The notes: generated by a model from the sequence alone, not told the origin. A stretch of DNA of 64,000 nt from Bos javanicus (GCF_032452875.1 NC_083870.1:9362001-9426000); one strand, 5' to 3'; shown: positions 1 through 11,984, counted from the first letter of the stretch. Program-made: numbers and translations.

Positions 1-13
1 AAGCCCTCTTCCC

Positions 14-282
14 AGAAAAGGCGATGGCACCCCACTCCAGTACTCTTGCCTGGAAAATCCCATGGATGGAGGAGCCTGGTAGGCTGCAGTCCATGGGGTC
101 GTGAAGAGTCGGACATGACTGAGCACTTTCACTTTCACTTTTCACTTTCATGCATTGGAGAAGAAAATGGCAACCCACTCCAGTGTTCTTGCCTGGAGAA
201 TCCCAGGGATGGGAGAGCCTGGTGGGCTGCCGTCTATGGGGTCACACAGAGTCGGACATGACTGAAGTGACTTAGCAGCAGC
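14..282 (+). mobile_element. BOV-A2 SINE (dimer)
   Basis: Two BOV-A monomers in tandem, joined by a GAAAGTG-type linker seen here as repeated cacttt units, ending in an agcagc tail. It is a non-autonomous element mobilised by BovB. The short open frames across it are only read-through of the SINE consensus. The outer edge of the left flank is too short to prove a target-site duplication. Confidence 0.85.
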
Positions 283-339
283 GGGTCCTCTTACTAACTG
301 CAGAATTACAAGATTATCAGGTGGGGGCCTCAACAGGAT

Positions 340-660
340 TATCGAATATTATGAAATTGTTCTCCAAATAACTGAAGCAATTCTCATTCCTGTTGCCTCA
401 TCTATAACCAGTATTGGTTAGATAGTAATAGCCAGTATATTGTCAGACTTCCATTTTTGCTGATGACTGTGAAGTGAGTCTTTAATTCATATTGCAATTT
501 TAATTTGTATTTCTCTGATATTTTAATAGTTTATTGGGCATTTGGAGTCCCTCTTCTGTGAATTTCCAGTCAACTTTTCAGCCCAATATTTCTTTAATTA
601 ATTAATTAGTATTAATTTGTTTCTTTCTCTTGACTCATTAGGGATTTATATACATATATA
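340..660 (-). mobile_element. Old L1 remnant
   Basis: Diverged match to the complement of a mammalian L1 3' region, including the phrases typical of that segment (tttaatttgtatttctctgat, then tttattgggcattt). It has no coding capacity. Confidence 0.5.
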
Positions 661-670
661 CACATATAAC

Positions 671-790
671 TGGAGAAGAGAATGAGAACCCTCTCCAGCA
701 TTCTTGCTTGGAGAATTCCATGGACAGAGGAGTTTGGCGGGCTGCAGCCCATGAGGTCACACAATCAGGTACAACTGAGTGACTAACACA
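671..790 (+). mobile_element. BOV-A monomer fragment
   Basis: Starts with tggagaagagaatg and runs to cactgag-type end sequence (acaactgagtgactaacaca). It is a single BOV-A unit lacking the tRNA-derived head. It ends a few bases before the Bov-tA copy that follows. Confidence 0.7.
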
Positions 791-805
791 CTCATGTACA
801 TATAT

Positions 806-1020
806 GGGCTTCCCAGATGGCTCAGACAGTAAAGAAGCTGCCTGCTATGTGGGAGACCTAGATTTGATCTCTGGGTTGGGAAGGTCCCCTGGAGAAGGGA
901 ATGGCAACCCTCTCCAGTATTCTTGCCTGTAGAATTCCATGGGCAGAGGAGGCTGGAGGGCTACAGTCCATGGGGTCTACAAAGAGGCAGACACAACTGA
1001 GTGACTAACACTTTCACTTT
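806..1020 (+). mobile_element. Bov-tA SINE
   Basis: The tRNA-Glu-derived head (gggcttcccagatggctcag, with degenerate A and B boxes) is fused to a BOV-A body and ends in ctttcacttt. It is full length for the family. About 300 bases of AT-rich sequence follow (1021-1315) in which nothing was recognised. Confidence 0.85.
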
Positions 1021-1351
1021 TCATATACGTATATATCCCTTACATAACACACATATACACATTGCAAATAGAGAAGTCCTAATCTATGATGCATCTTTTT
1101 AACTCTCTTCAAAGAATTTTTTTTAACAAACAAAAGGTGTTTTATTTTAATGCAGTGAAACTTATCATACAGCTTATCTGTTTTGTGTTTTAACACAAGA
1201 TAACAAAGTAGTTTAGACACAGTAGATTATCATCTGTATGAAAAGTGGGCAGAGAAGAAAATATAAATGTATTTCCTAGACACACAGAAAGATTGGAAGG
1301 ATAAACAATAAAGCATTAACTTTTGAGTGGAGGATAGTGGTACTAAGCTTG

Positions 1352-2330
1352 TGGCAAGGTCAAGAAGCAACAGTTTCAACCAGACATGGAACAACGGACT
1401 AGTTCCAAATTGGAAAAGAAGTATGTAAAGGCTGTATATTCTCACCATGGTTATTTAACTTATATGCAAAGTACATCACGCAAAATGCCAGGCTGGATGA
1501 AGCACAAGCCAGAATCAGGATTGCCAGGAGAAATGTCAGTAACCTCGGATATGCAGATGACCACTGTTATGACAGAAAGTGGAGAGAAACTAAAGAGCCT
1601 TTTGATGAAGGTGAAAGAAGAGAGTGAAAAAATTGGCTTAAAACTCAGCATTCAAAAAACTAAGATCATGACATTCAGTCTCATCACTTCGTGCCAGATA
1701 GATGGGAAAACAATGGAAACAGTGACAGACTTTGTTTTCTTGGGCTCCAAAATCACTGCAGATGGTGACTGCAGCCATGAAATTAAAGGACACATTCTCC
1801 TTGGAAGAAAAGCTATGACAAATCTAGACAGCATATTAAAAAGCAGAGACATTATTTTGCCATCAGAGATCCATATAAGTCAAAGCTATGGTTTTTCCAG
1901 CAGTCGTGTATGGATGTGAGAGTTGGCCCATAAAGAACGCTGAGCACTGAAGAATTGATGCTTTTGAACTGTCATGTTAGAGAAGACCCTTGAGAGTCCC
2001 TTGGACTGCAAGGATATCAAACCAGTCAATCCTAAAGGAAATCAATCCTGAATATTCATTGGAAGGACTGATATTGAAACTGAAACTCCAATACTTTGGC
2101 CACCTGATGCAAAGAGCCAACTCATTAGGAAAGACTCTGATGCTGAAAAAGATTAAAGGCAGGAGGAGAAGGGGATGACAGAGGACAAGATGTTTGGATG
2201 GCATCACCGACTCAATGGACATGGGTTTGAGCAAGATCTGGGAGATGGTGAAGGACAGGGAACCCTGGTGTGCTGTAGTCCATGGGGTCGCAAAGAGTCG
2301 GACACGACTGACCAACTGAACAGCAACAAC
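1352..2330 (+). mobile_element. 5'-truncated BovB LINE
   Basis: This carries the 3' third of BovB: the end of the reverse transcriptase frame (an open stretch at 1386-1919), then the ART2-like tail ending near cgactgaccaactgaacagc. The RT catalytic core is missing through 5' truncation. It is flanked by a long imperfect direct repeat at 1316-1341 and 2333-2357 that includes ctggaggatagtggt in the right copy. I read this as the target-site duplication; its mismatches suggest an old insertion. Confidence 0.8.
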
Positions 2331-2494
2331 AATTAACTTTCAACTGGAGGATAGTGGTGCAAATGTTGTTCAAGGGAAGAAATAGGTACACAGTCTAGTT
2401 AAGAATAAATAAATGAATCTAGTTACAATCTAGATTACACTTTAGGAACAAATAAATGAAGTCAAAAATGAGACTTTCAACAAAAGAAAAGTAG

Positions 2495-2797
2495 AGGAAC
2501 TTCCCTGGTGTTCCCCTGGTGTGACCCAGAACCCACCTGCCAATGCAGGGGACATGGGTTCAATGAACCATAGGGTCCAGGAACTAAGATTCCACATGCC
2601 ACAGGGCAATTAAGCCCACCTAACCCCAACTACTGAAGCCTGCGTATCCTAGAATCCATGCTCTGCACAAGAGAAGCCACCACAGTAACGAGCACACATA
2701 CTCCAACTAGAGAGTACCCTTTGCTCACCACAACTAGAGAAAGCTCTCGAATAACAATGAAGACCCAATGCAGCCATAAATAAATGCATTTTTTTTA
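2495..2797 (+). mobile_element. CHR-type tRNA-Glu SINE
   Basis: It has a tRNA-Glu-like head (cttccctggtg), the ggaactaagattccacatgcc segment, a body of degenerate repeats containing caacta and agagaa, and a taaataaatgcatttttttt tail. This is the cetartiodactyl CHR family, distinct from Bov-tA. Confidence 0.8.
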
Positions 2798-2900
2798 AAG
2801 TTGAAAGCTCTCTGCAAAGTTCAAGCAATGTCCTCTGAAAATGCAACTTGATCTGAACCCATTGAGCCAGGGCTTCTTAAACCCATGAATGAATTGCTCT

Positions 2901-3052
2901 TAACACCTTATAGGAGAAGGTAATGGCACCCCACTCCAGTGTTCTTGCCTGGAGAATCCCAGGGACAGGCAAGCCTGGTGGGCTGCCATCTATGGGGTCA
3001 CACAGAATTGGACACGACTGAAGCGACTTAGAAGCAGCAGTAACACCTTATA
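2901..3052 (+). mobile_element. BOV-A monomer with perfect TSD
   Basis: One BOV-A unit (2913-3040) ends in agaagcagcag. It is bounded on both sides by the same 12 bases, taacaccttata, at 2901-2912 and 3041-3052. The exact duplication marks a clean, fairly recent insertion. Confidence 0.9.
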
Positions 3053-3601
3053 ATAATTTAATGCCACATTATCCATCATATATGGGTGTTTCACCAGTTG
3101 TGGCCATGAGTGACCAGACCTGTCATGGGCCTACCCATTGGTATTTCATTTGGGAAGAGTTCTAGCTTTCTATTTGCTATAACATTCAGGTTCATTAAAG
3201 TTATGGACAGAACATCCGGCCACTGTGGTTTGGATAAATAAACTGACACAACCCTGGGCCATTTTGTTTTTTTAAGTTCTATACTCATGTTTTATTGGCC
3301 TCTTTTCATTCTGGAGAGGTGGGCAGTGAAATCGTTGAATTTCAAGGCAGTGAATCTCAAGGTTTACAAATTTCATCATCTCTCCCACAGAATGTGTGCC
3401 CTGATGACTATTGTTAGACAAAGATACTGCAAAGTGAGAGATAGTGTCTTTAGAAATCATTTACTGATTCCTAAAGATTTCTAAATGATTTACAGAAATC
3501 ATTTACAACAGTCCTAAGTGATTACTTATGAACACATGCTATAAAGGCATAAAGGTACATAAGGTCACTAAAGCATCTGCAGGTGAAATTCACTTCTCTT
3601 G
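3053..3601. other. Unassigned intergenic sequence
   Basis: No gene, repeat family or conserved motif could be recognised. The short open frames here (about 60-65 codons) have no similarity I recognise. This is the left part of the DNA into which the next BovB copy inserted; it continues at 5580. Confidence 0.4.
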
Positions 3602-5579
3602 TGTACAATCAACCCAGTTCAGTTCAGTTCAGTTCACTCACTCAGTAGTCCGACTCTTTGCAACCCCATGAACCACAGCACACCAGGCCTCCCTGTCCAT
3701 CACCAACTCCGGGAGTCCACCCAAACCCATGTCCATTGAGTTGGTGATGCCATCCTACCATCTCATCCTCTGTCGTCCCCTTCTCCACTGCCCTCAATCT
3801 TTCCCAGCATCAAGGTCTTTTCAAATGAGTCAGTTCTTCGCACGAGGTGGCCAAAGTATTGGAGTTTCAGCCTCAGCATCAGTCCCTCCAATGACCACCC
3901 AGGACTGAACTCCTTTAGGATGGACTGGTTGGATCTCCTTGCAGTCCAAGGGACTCTCAAGAGTCTTCTCCAACACCACAGTTCAAAAGCATCAATTCTT
4001 CGGCACTCAGCTTTCTTTATAGTCCAACTCTCACATCCATACATGATGCTGGAAAAACCATAGCCTTGATTAGATGGACCTTTGATGACAAAGTAATGTC
4101 TCTGCATTTTAATATGCTGTCTAGGTCGGTTGTAACTTTCCTTCCAAGGAGTAAGCGTCTTTTAATTTCATGGCTGCAATCACCATCTGCAGTGATTTTG
4201 GAGCCCCCAAAAATAAAGTCTGACACTGTTTCCCCATCTAGTTCCCATGAAGTGATGGGACCAGATGCCATGATCTTGGTTTTCTGAATGTTGAGCCTTA
4301 AGCCAACTTTTTCATTCTTCTCTTTCACTTTCCTTAAAAGGCTTTTTAGTTCTTCTTCACTTTCTGCCATAAGGGTGATGTCATATGCATATCTGAGCTG
4401 ATTGATATTTCTGCTGGCAATCTTGATTCCAGCTTGTGCTTCATCAGCCCAGTGTTTCTCATGATGTACTCTGCATATAAGTTAAATAAGTGGGGTGACA
4501 ATATACAGCTTTCCCTACTCCTTTTCCTATTTGGAACCAGTCTGTTGTTCCATGTCCAGTTCAAACTGTTACTTCGTGACATGCATGCAGGTTTCTCAAG
4601 AGACAGGTCAGGTGGTCTGGCAATCCCATCTTTTTCAGAATTTTCCAGAGTTTATTGTGATCCACACAGTCAAAGGCTTTGGCCTAGTCAATAAAGCAGA
4701 AATAGATGTTTTTCTGGAATTTCCTTGCTTTTTCGATGATCCAGCAGATGTTGGCAATTTGATCTCTGGTTCCTCTGCCTTTTCTAAAACCAGCTTGAAC
4801 ATTTGGAAGTTCACGGTTCACATATTGCTGAAGCCTGGCTTGGAGAATTTTGAGCATTTACTTTACTAACATGTGAGATGAGTGCAATTGTTTGAACATT
4901 CTTTGGCATTGCCTTCCTTTGGGATTGGAATGAAAAGTGACCTTTTCCAGTCCTGTGGCCACTGCTGAGTTTTCCAAATTTTCTGGCCTATTGAGTGCAG
5001 CACTTTCACAGCATCATCTTTTAGGATTTGAAATAGCTCAACTGGAATTCCATCACCTCCACTAGCTTTGTTGATAGTGATGCTTCCTAAGGCCCACTTG
5101 ACTTCACATTCCAGGATGTCTGGCTCTAGGTGAGTGTGAGTGATCACATCTTTGTGATTATCTGGGTCATGAAGATCTTTTTTGTACAGTTCTTCTGTGT
5201 ATTCTTGCCACCTCTTCTTAATATCTTCTGCTTCTGGTGAATGGTGAGGTCCATACCATTTCTGTCCTTTATCGAGCCCATCTTTGCATGAAATGTTCCC
5301 TTGGTATCTCTGATTTTCTTCAAGAGATCTCTAGTCTTTCCCATTCTATTGTTTTCCTCTATTTCTTTGCATTGATCACTGATGAAGGCTTTCTTATCTC
5401 TCTTTGCTATTCTTTGGAACTCTGCATTCTAATAGGTATATCTTTCCTTTTCTCCTTTGCTTTTTGCTTCTCTTCTTTTCACAGCTATTTGTAAGGCCTC
5501 CTCTGATAGCCATTTTGCCTTTTTGCATTTCTCTTTCTTGGGGATGGTCTTGATTCCTGTCTTCTGTACAATCAACCCA
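3602..5579 (-). mobile_element. BovB LINE, 5'-truncated, with 15-bp TSD
   Basis: The complement of the 3' two thirds of BovB (3617-5564) starts at the gttcagttcagttcagttca tail. The broken reverse transcriptase frame covers the YADD region near 4370 and the upstream fingers and N-terminal part near 4866-5344. The flanks 3602-3616 and 5565-5579 are identical (tgtacaatcaaccca), a textbook target-site duplication. Frameshifts split the coding part, so it is a dead copy. Confidence 0.93.
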
Positions 5580-5939
5580 AACCTTTACCAAAGCCACCAT
5601 GAATGAGGATGAGCTGCCTTCTTTCCTTTGAGGCCTGACAGAGCATAATTTGTACAATACCACTGGACGCTGTGGACCCATGGGGCAAACCAGCCTGCCT
5701 GATCATTCCTAGAACCCTTCTGTTAATGTGTGTCGTGTGGTAGGCTATACAAGCCTGGGGCCACCCAGCACCCATTTAAGAAGCCCTAAAGATGATCTGG
5801 TGTCAAAAGAAAAAGAAGACGAAGCACCATAGGAGTCCCTAAGAATTCGGAACGTGGGATCTTACTTTGGAGCAGAGCAATATTTGAGAGAATTGTCAGG
5901 AGAATACAGTCAGTTGATAAAGATAAGAACAAAGATAGT
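5580..5939. other. Unassigned intergenic sequence
   Basis: Continuation of the host sequence of the preceding BovB insertion. No recognisable gene or repeat was seen. Confidence 0.4.
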
Positions 5940-5940
5940 A

Positions 5941-6146
5941 GGACTTCCCTGGTGGTCCAGTGGTTAAGAATCCGCCTTGCAGTGCAGATGATGCAGGTTC
6001 GATCCCTGGTCGGGGAACTAAGATCCCACATACTGCATGACAACTAAGCCCGTGTGCTACAACTAGAGAGTCTGTACCCCACAGTGAAACATCCCTCACG
6101 CCACAACTAAAACACAAGGCAGCCAAATAAATACATATTTTTTTTA
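5941..6146 (+). mobile_element. CHR-type tRNA-Glu SINE
   Basis: It opens with ggacttccctggtggtccag and ggttcgatccctggtcgggg, the classic A and B box remnants, then aactaagatcccacat. It ends in an A/T-rich tail. It is internally shortened compared with the 2495 copy. Confidence 0.85.
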
Positions 6147-7250
6147 AAGACACCTATGAATAGAAAATGACCACAGCCCTGGTTGTGTTATTAACCAAAG
6201 AAACCATTTTATAATGACCAAAACAAAGTTAGAAAAGAATTTGAGAAATGTTTATTTGTCCAGAAGCAAGAAACCCCTGTTTTTACAATTAATGCAGTGC
6301 CCCAAAGCATAGCCAGATTCAGTGTAAAAGTTAATTTTGAGAAGAGCACCCACTTTGGTAAGACAATATTTTGTCACCTAACAGAATATGCAGAAACAAA
6401 AAGACTCTTCATCTCCCCTACAAAATGCTTCAATTTTACACTTTTTTAAAACTCAAAACACTATTACACTCACAAAACTACCCTTCTGACACCAGAGTGT
6501 GGGTTTCCTGCCTGTCAAGCAATTCTCTATGACACCAACTGTGCGTCCTGCAGTCATTTCAGTCCTGACACTGTCTACCTGGGGTTAGCATTAGACCCCA
6601 CAGATGAAGGGCTCAGTCCCATGAAACTACCCCCACTTTACAAGTCTCAGGTTATCACCTGTGCTTCTGAACAATCAGCCATAAACCAGGGTTCCTAGGA
6701 CCCCTTCTTGGGTTCAGTAACCTGCTAAAACTTCTCACAGAACTCAGGGAAACACTTATGTTTATCAGTTTATTATATAATAAAGAATATTAGAAAAGAC
6801 ACAGATGAACAGTTAGATGAAGACATAAGGTGAGGTCTGGGAAGGTCCCATGGAACTGGAGTGGTCCCCTCTCCCAAATGGTGAATGTGTTCACCAACTC
6901 AGGTGCTCTCTGAACCCCTGCTTTGGAGCAAGTGGTGGACAAGAACTGAAGAGTAAGAGTCCCCTATATTCTACCTGTTCATGCAGCTGAGATGTGAGAG
7001 TTAAGATTGAGGCAAGCTGTTCAAATAGTGTTTAGCTTTTCCTTTTCTGCTGAGAGAGAGATGTTATTGCAACAATGTAACAGCAAGCCCCACAAGTATC
7101 AGCCAAAAGGCTATAAGGAAGTGTTCACTTTAAGTATCCACAAAGTTAAAATTAATGCTGTCAGTAGTAAGGAAATAAGGGTTTTTGGTAGACCAAAACC
7201 AGATGTTCAGTTCCTCAAGCCTGGGTCTGTCACATGAAACAGTAACTGCA
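6147..7250. repeat. Ancient LTR-like sequence in otherwise unassigned DNA
   Basis: The middle part (about 6690-7010) contains the phrases cacagaactcagggaaacac, tttattatataataaag and agatgaacagttagatgaag. I associate these with an old mammalian ERV LTR. The subfamily cannot be named without a database. Nothing was recognised in 6147-6690. Confidence 0.35.
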
Positions 7251-7263
7251 AAACCTCACATTC

Positions 7264-7474
7264 CTGACACAGTACATGCTAAGTCACGTCAGTCTGTAAC
7301 CCGCCAGGCTCCTCTGTCCATTGGATTCTCCAGGCAAGAATACTGGAGTGGGTTGCCATACTCTCCTCCAGGGGATCTTCCCAACCCAGGGACTGAACCC
7401 ACATCTCTTATGTCTCCTGCATTGGCAGGCGTGTTCTTTACCGCTGAGCCACCTGAGAAGCCCTACTGACACAG
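7264..7474 (-). mobile_element. Bov-tA SINE with 9-bp TSD
   Basis: Reverse-orientation Bov-tA: its tRNA head is at the right, at ctgagccacctgagaagccc. The flanks ctgacacag at 7264-7272 and 7466-7474 match exactly. The following 435 bases (7475-7909) hold nothing I recognise. Confidence 0.88.
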
Positions 7475-7909
7475 AGCCACTCTCAAGTGTCTGGTTAAGT
7501 CATTGCCCCCTGCTCCACAGAGAAACATTTGCTTTGTCTTTCAAGGCTATTAGAGGTTGAGCTACTTTGTATTAACCGTTTATAGAAAGCCTCTCTTGGA
7601 GGTGACATTAAGCTGACATTTGAATGACAAGAATCTGGCAAAGGAAAGTCAAGTGATCTACATTTCAGGCAGAGAATACCTAATACAAAGACCCTTCATT
7701 AAAAATGAATATGTGTTCCAGGAACAGACAGAAGGACTGAATGTGGAGAATGAAATAAAGATAAACCATATGTTTTTTAGCTTGAGCATGTAAGTGGATG
7801 GTGATGCTGTTTAATGACACATAACCACCAGTGTGAAATAAAATTCATATTTTATGGCAAGATGAGAAAAATACAAACATAAAAATTCTTCTCTGCCCTT
7901 TGACCTCCG

Positions 7910-8145
7910 CTCTCCCAGCACTCAGCCTCGGACAAATGGTGGTGCCCCAGACAGTAAAGAATCTGCCTGCAATGCAAGAGACCCGAGTCAGGAAGATTCC
8001 CTGGAGAAGGAAATGGCAACCCAGTCCAGTATTCTTGCCTGGGAAATCCCATGGACAGAGAACCTGGTGGGCTACAGGCCATGGGACCTCGAAGAGTCAG
8101 AAAGGACTAAGCAACTAGCACTAACTGACTAACTCTCCCAGCACT
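7910..8145 (+). mobile_element. Bov-tA SINE with 13-bp TSD
   Basis: Bov-tA in forward orientation (7923-8132), with the tRNA-derived head partly worn. It is flanked by identical ctctcccagcact at 7910-7922 and 8133-8145. Confidence 0.9.
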
Positions 8146-9538
8146 ATGCATTGCGTATCCACACCACGCACTGACCAAATCTCCCTCAGCAGCAGGAATA
8201 CTTGCTCAACCATAAAGAGCAGCATTTTCCTGGCATCAGCAAGACAACTCTTTAAAAGATACCTTTCCTTCTTGATCACTTATCTGTAAGAGAGAAAAAA
8301 GCGGCCTCCACAGCCGTGGCTTCTTTCCACCGGAGGCATCCCTCCCTGCCCCAGATAGGGGTGTAGACAGACTTTCCCCCAAAGTTTTCCTTCCCTAGCT
8401 GGACTTAGTCTGTCCCTAACCAACGCAGGCCCTTACTCATCCCTCCTGGTTTTACCACCGAGGTGGAGATGCAGCAGAGGTAGATCTGATGACATCTCAA
8501 ATTGATTTCTGGTTCCTTACCACCAAGACCTTTGCTTGATTTGCCTTTTCCTCTGATGCCACCAGGGGTGGAGCAGAGTAGCGTTTCTGGAAATGTTTTC
8601 CGAGGTAGGACTAGTAGGGGAAACATCCGTCTTCCATGTGCCCATGCACATTCCTGAATATAGTCCTCACCACAGTAGCAGCAGTCAGTCATAAAGGGAT
8701 GAACAACCAAGATGTCCCTTCTGAGAGTCACCATACCAGTATATGTGATACTGGTATCACAAAAGGGTCACCAGTGAGGAAAAAGTGATTTTTGTCCTCA
8801 AGCTACTAGGGCCGACCCTTCCAGTTCATTCCCACAGATTCCACAAAAGGAATATCTAGGGAGTTGAGACAAAAACCACCAGAGAGCCTCCTCTGATCCA
8901 CTAACAGCATTACCAAAGGAAAAGAAGCCTGCTGTACTTCCAGTCCAGAATTCTCAGCCTATATTCTTAGAAACCTCATGCTCACTAGCAGCGCTTCCAA
9001 AGCCCCTCTAGCCTGAGAGACATTCCTACAGCTAGACCTCTGCCTTACTCCCAAACGTGCTCTTGTAACTTTCAGCTCCTAGCAAGGTTAGACACTTCCA
9101 TACTTGGGGTCTAAGTAAAAGCACATGGTATGGATCACAATTCCCTTGAAAGTCTATAACCTGATAGATTAGGTTAGTAGTTTTAATTCCCCCATGCAAT
9201 TACAAAATGATCAAAGAAATCAGGAAAATGTGACCAAGAAAAGAAAGTTTGGCCCACAAGATTTGCCCATGTCTGGCCGCTCCCCTTGCACGGATGTTCG
9301 GTGTCTCTTGGCATTGCCAGGTCGGTATAAACCCCCAACAATGCTCCCCTTTCTGGGCTGCCTTCAGTCATTATGAGCACCTCAAAAACCACAGAGCAGG
9401 GCTCATCACTTGCTTCACGCAGGGCGTGTCATTCATTCACACAAGCACACAGTAGAGTTAGTAGAGTAAGAGGAGAAACATGTATACTGAGAAAGCAGAG
9501 AGGCTAGAGTTCTTAAGTGTTCTTACCTTGTCCTGAAG
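8146..9538 (-). other. Probable endogenous retrovirus leader, noncoding
   Basis: On the minus strand this follows the LTR and primer binding site directly, so by position it is the 5' leader of the same provirus. A splice-donor-like site (aag then gtaagaac on the minus strand, near 9520) lies about 20 bases after the primer binding site, where retroviruses place their major donor. No gag, protease, polymerase or envelope motif was recognised. The longest minus frame (8405-8734, 109 codons) resembles nothing I know. How far left the provirus extends is uncertain. Confidence 0.45.
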
Positions 9539-9556
9539 ATCCCGGATGAGCCCCCA
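9539..9556 (-). promoter_or_regulatory. Retroviral primer binding site (proline tRNA type)
   Basis: The minus strand reads TGGGGGCTCATCCGGGAT. It differs at one of 18 positions from the usual gammaretroviral site complementary to tRNA-Pro. It lies just inside the LTR end, as expected for a 5' LTR. Confidence 0.85.
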
Positions 9557-9559
9557 AGA

Positions 9560-10147
9560 TGTTGGCTTATGGTGAACGATGTCAGATTCGTGATCTCTGA
9601 AGATTTAGCTTCGGGACCAGGGACCAGGCTTGATCACTCAAGAGCTTTTGTGTAGCAGAGTTTTATTAAAGTGGAAAAGGAACAGAGAAAGCTTCTGACA
9701 CAGACATCAGGAGGGGGATGGAGAGTGCCCCCCTTGCGAGTTTTAGAAAGGGATTTATATAATTTTTCAGTTGGTTATCACAGTAAATCAAAGAATGTCT
9801 CAAGGTTGTAAAGGTCTTACCAGACCCATGAAGGAGAAACATGTCCTAGAGCAGGATCCATTGTTGTTACATAAGCCTTAGTACAGAGTTTAAGCTGAGT
9901 TGTTTTGTTGTGTAATCATCAGCTCTGGACTTAAAGAGAAAAAAAAAGTTTGTCCTTTTCTCCTCTTTGAGAACTCCAGACCCCTCTCTCCTCCTCAGGA
10001 CTCCAGATTTATTATTGACCTACCTAGGAATTGACTCTCTCATCTTTCCAGGAATTCTGGAAAATAGGATTTCCATGTGGCTTGTTAAAAATTCAAGGAA
10101 AATAAAATTCTGAACTAACAATTCTTAACTCAGGATTTCCTCAAACA
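9560..10147 (-). mobile_element. Class I ERV 5' LTR
   Basis: A 588-bp segment with short inverted termini (TGTT at one end, AACA at the other). On the minus strand there is a TATA-like ttatataaa at 9754-9762 and an AATAAA at 9662-9667, the order U3, R, U5 expected of an LTR. The primer binding site follows directly. No second LTR or coding body is visible in the window, so this is a truncated provirus. It is an inherited fossil with no capacity to make virus. Confidence 0.75.
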
Positions 10148-10254
10148 GTACACACCGTTTTATCATCTATTTATAAGTTTTGCAAGGCAAAAAGCTTGCC
10201 CTATGGATTCTGCCGTCTAAGCGTGAGAGATTTCCATAGTCTCTCTTTCCTTTG

Positions 10255-10474
10255 CATGCATGCTAAGTGGCTTCAGTCATGTCTGACTATTCTCGACTCT
10301 GTGGACTGTAGTGTGCCAGGCTCCTCTGCCCTAGGGATTCTCCAGGCAAGAATACTGGAGTGGATTGCCATGCCCTCCTCCAGGGGATCTTCCTGACCCA
10401 GGGATTGAACTCTGATTTCCTGCACCTCCTGCATTGCAGGCAGATTCTTTACCACAGGGTCACAGGGGAAGCCT
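10255..10474 (-). mobile_element. Bov-tA SINE
   Basis: Complement of Bov-tA, with its tRNA head at the right near cacaggggaagcc. Both flanks carry a ctctctttc-type sequence (10241-10250 and about 10473-10482), a probable target-site duplication. Confidence 0.83.
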
Positions 10475-10770
10475 CTCTTTCTTTTAGTTTTGAGCAATTG
10501 TTATATAGATATATATATCAGCAGGGCACATTAGATGCTCCAATTCTCTCTCACTTTAAATTTCCAAAGAGAGTTTTTGTTCATTTATTTTTTTTTTTTT
10601 TTGATTTTGGATTTGAAGTTTTTTTAATTTTCACACAATTTTTAAAAGTTAGTTTCCATTTACAGTCATTACAAAATATTGGTTATATTGCTACCCAATA
10701 TATTGGTTATATTTGCAAATGGTGAAATTTCAGTCTCTTTCTCTCTTTTAATTGAAGAATAGTTGCCCTG

Positions 10771-10908
10771 AAAGTGAAAGTGAAAGTGAAGTCACTCAGT
10801 CGTGTCTGACTCTTAGCGACCCCATGGACTGCAGCCCACCAGGCTCCTCTGTCCATGGGACTCTCCAGGCAAGAGTACTGGAATGGGGTGCCATTGCCTT
10901 CTCCAATA
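10771..10908 (-). mobile_element. BOV-A monomer
   Basis: Starts with repeated gaaagtgaaagtg units and ends at gccattgccttctcc. It is one BOV-A unit in reverse orientation, inserted in the L1. Confidence 0.8.
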
Positions 10909-11408
10909 TTAATTATTCACAATATTAAAGGTTATATTTCACATATAGTTGCTATAAAATTTTGGCTATATTCCTTGTGTGTACAATATATCTTTGTAGC
11001 TTATTTATTTTATACATAGTAGTTTGGTCTTCTTAATACCCTACCCCTATTTTGCCCCTCCTTCTTCCTTCTCCTCAGTGGTAACCACTAGCTTGTTCTC
11101 TATGTCTGTGCATCTGTTTCTTTATTATATGCACTAGCTTGTTCTATTTTTTAGATTTCACATATAAGTGATATCATAAAGTATTTCTGTTTCTCTGTTT
11201 GACTTATTTCACTTAGTATGATACCTTCCAAATCTACCCATGTTGTCAAAAATGACAAATTTTATTATTTTTTATGGCTGAGTAGAATTCCATTGTGTGT
11301 GTGTGTGTGTGTGTGTGTGTATCTCACGTCTTATTTATCCATTCATCTGTTGACACACACTTAGGTCACTTTCATATTTGGAAATTATAAATAATACTGA
11401 TAAGAACT

Positions 11409-11560
11409 GAGTCTGATCCCTGGGTCAGGAAGATCCCCTGGAGAAGAGAATGTCAACCCCACTCCAGTATACTCACCTGGAGAATTTTATGGGCTGGCGG
11501 GCTACAGTCAATGGGGTGGCAAAGAGTTGGATATGACTGAGTGATTAACACTTTTACTTT
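11409..11560 (+). mobile_element. 5'-truncated Bov-tA SINE
   Basis: It begins in the middle of the tRNA-derived head (gatccctgggtcaggaagat) and runs to the acttttacttt tail. It is inserted in the L1. Confidence 0.75.
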
Positions 11561-11984
11561 CTCAGACTTTCAGAAGAACCCTGGGGTGCATGTATCTTTT
11601 CAAATTAGTGTTTTCATTTTGGGGGGGTATCTGTTTAGGAATGGAATTGCTGGGTCCAATGATAGTTCTATTTTTAGTTTTTTGAGGAAACTCCATACTG
11701 ATTTCTACAATGGCTGCACCAATTCACATTCCCACAGTGTACAGGAGTTCCTTTTTATCCCCTCCCCCCACCCGCCAACATTTGTTACTTGTGTTCTTTT
11801 TGATGACGGTCATTCTGACTGGTTTGAGATGATACTTCATTGTGATTTTAATTTGCATTTCTCTGATGATTAATGATGATGAGCATCATTTCATGTGCCT
11901 GTAGATCATTTGTATGTTTTCTTTGGAAAAATGCCTATTCAGGTCCTCTATTTTTTAACTGAGTTTTTTATATTGAATTGTATT

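Noticed and set aside
5941..6010. tRNA-like A and B boxes
   Set aside because: These belong to CHR and Bov-tA SINE heads, which descend from tRNA-Glu. No cloverleaf with intact acceptor stem is present.
8405..8734. 109-codon minus-strand frame as a retroviral gag
   Set aside because: There is no matrix, capsid or zinc-knuckle motif and no resemblance to a known gag, so it was left as noncoding leader.
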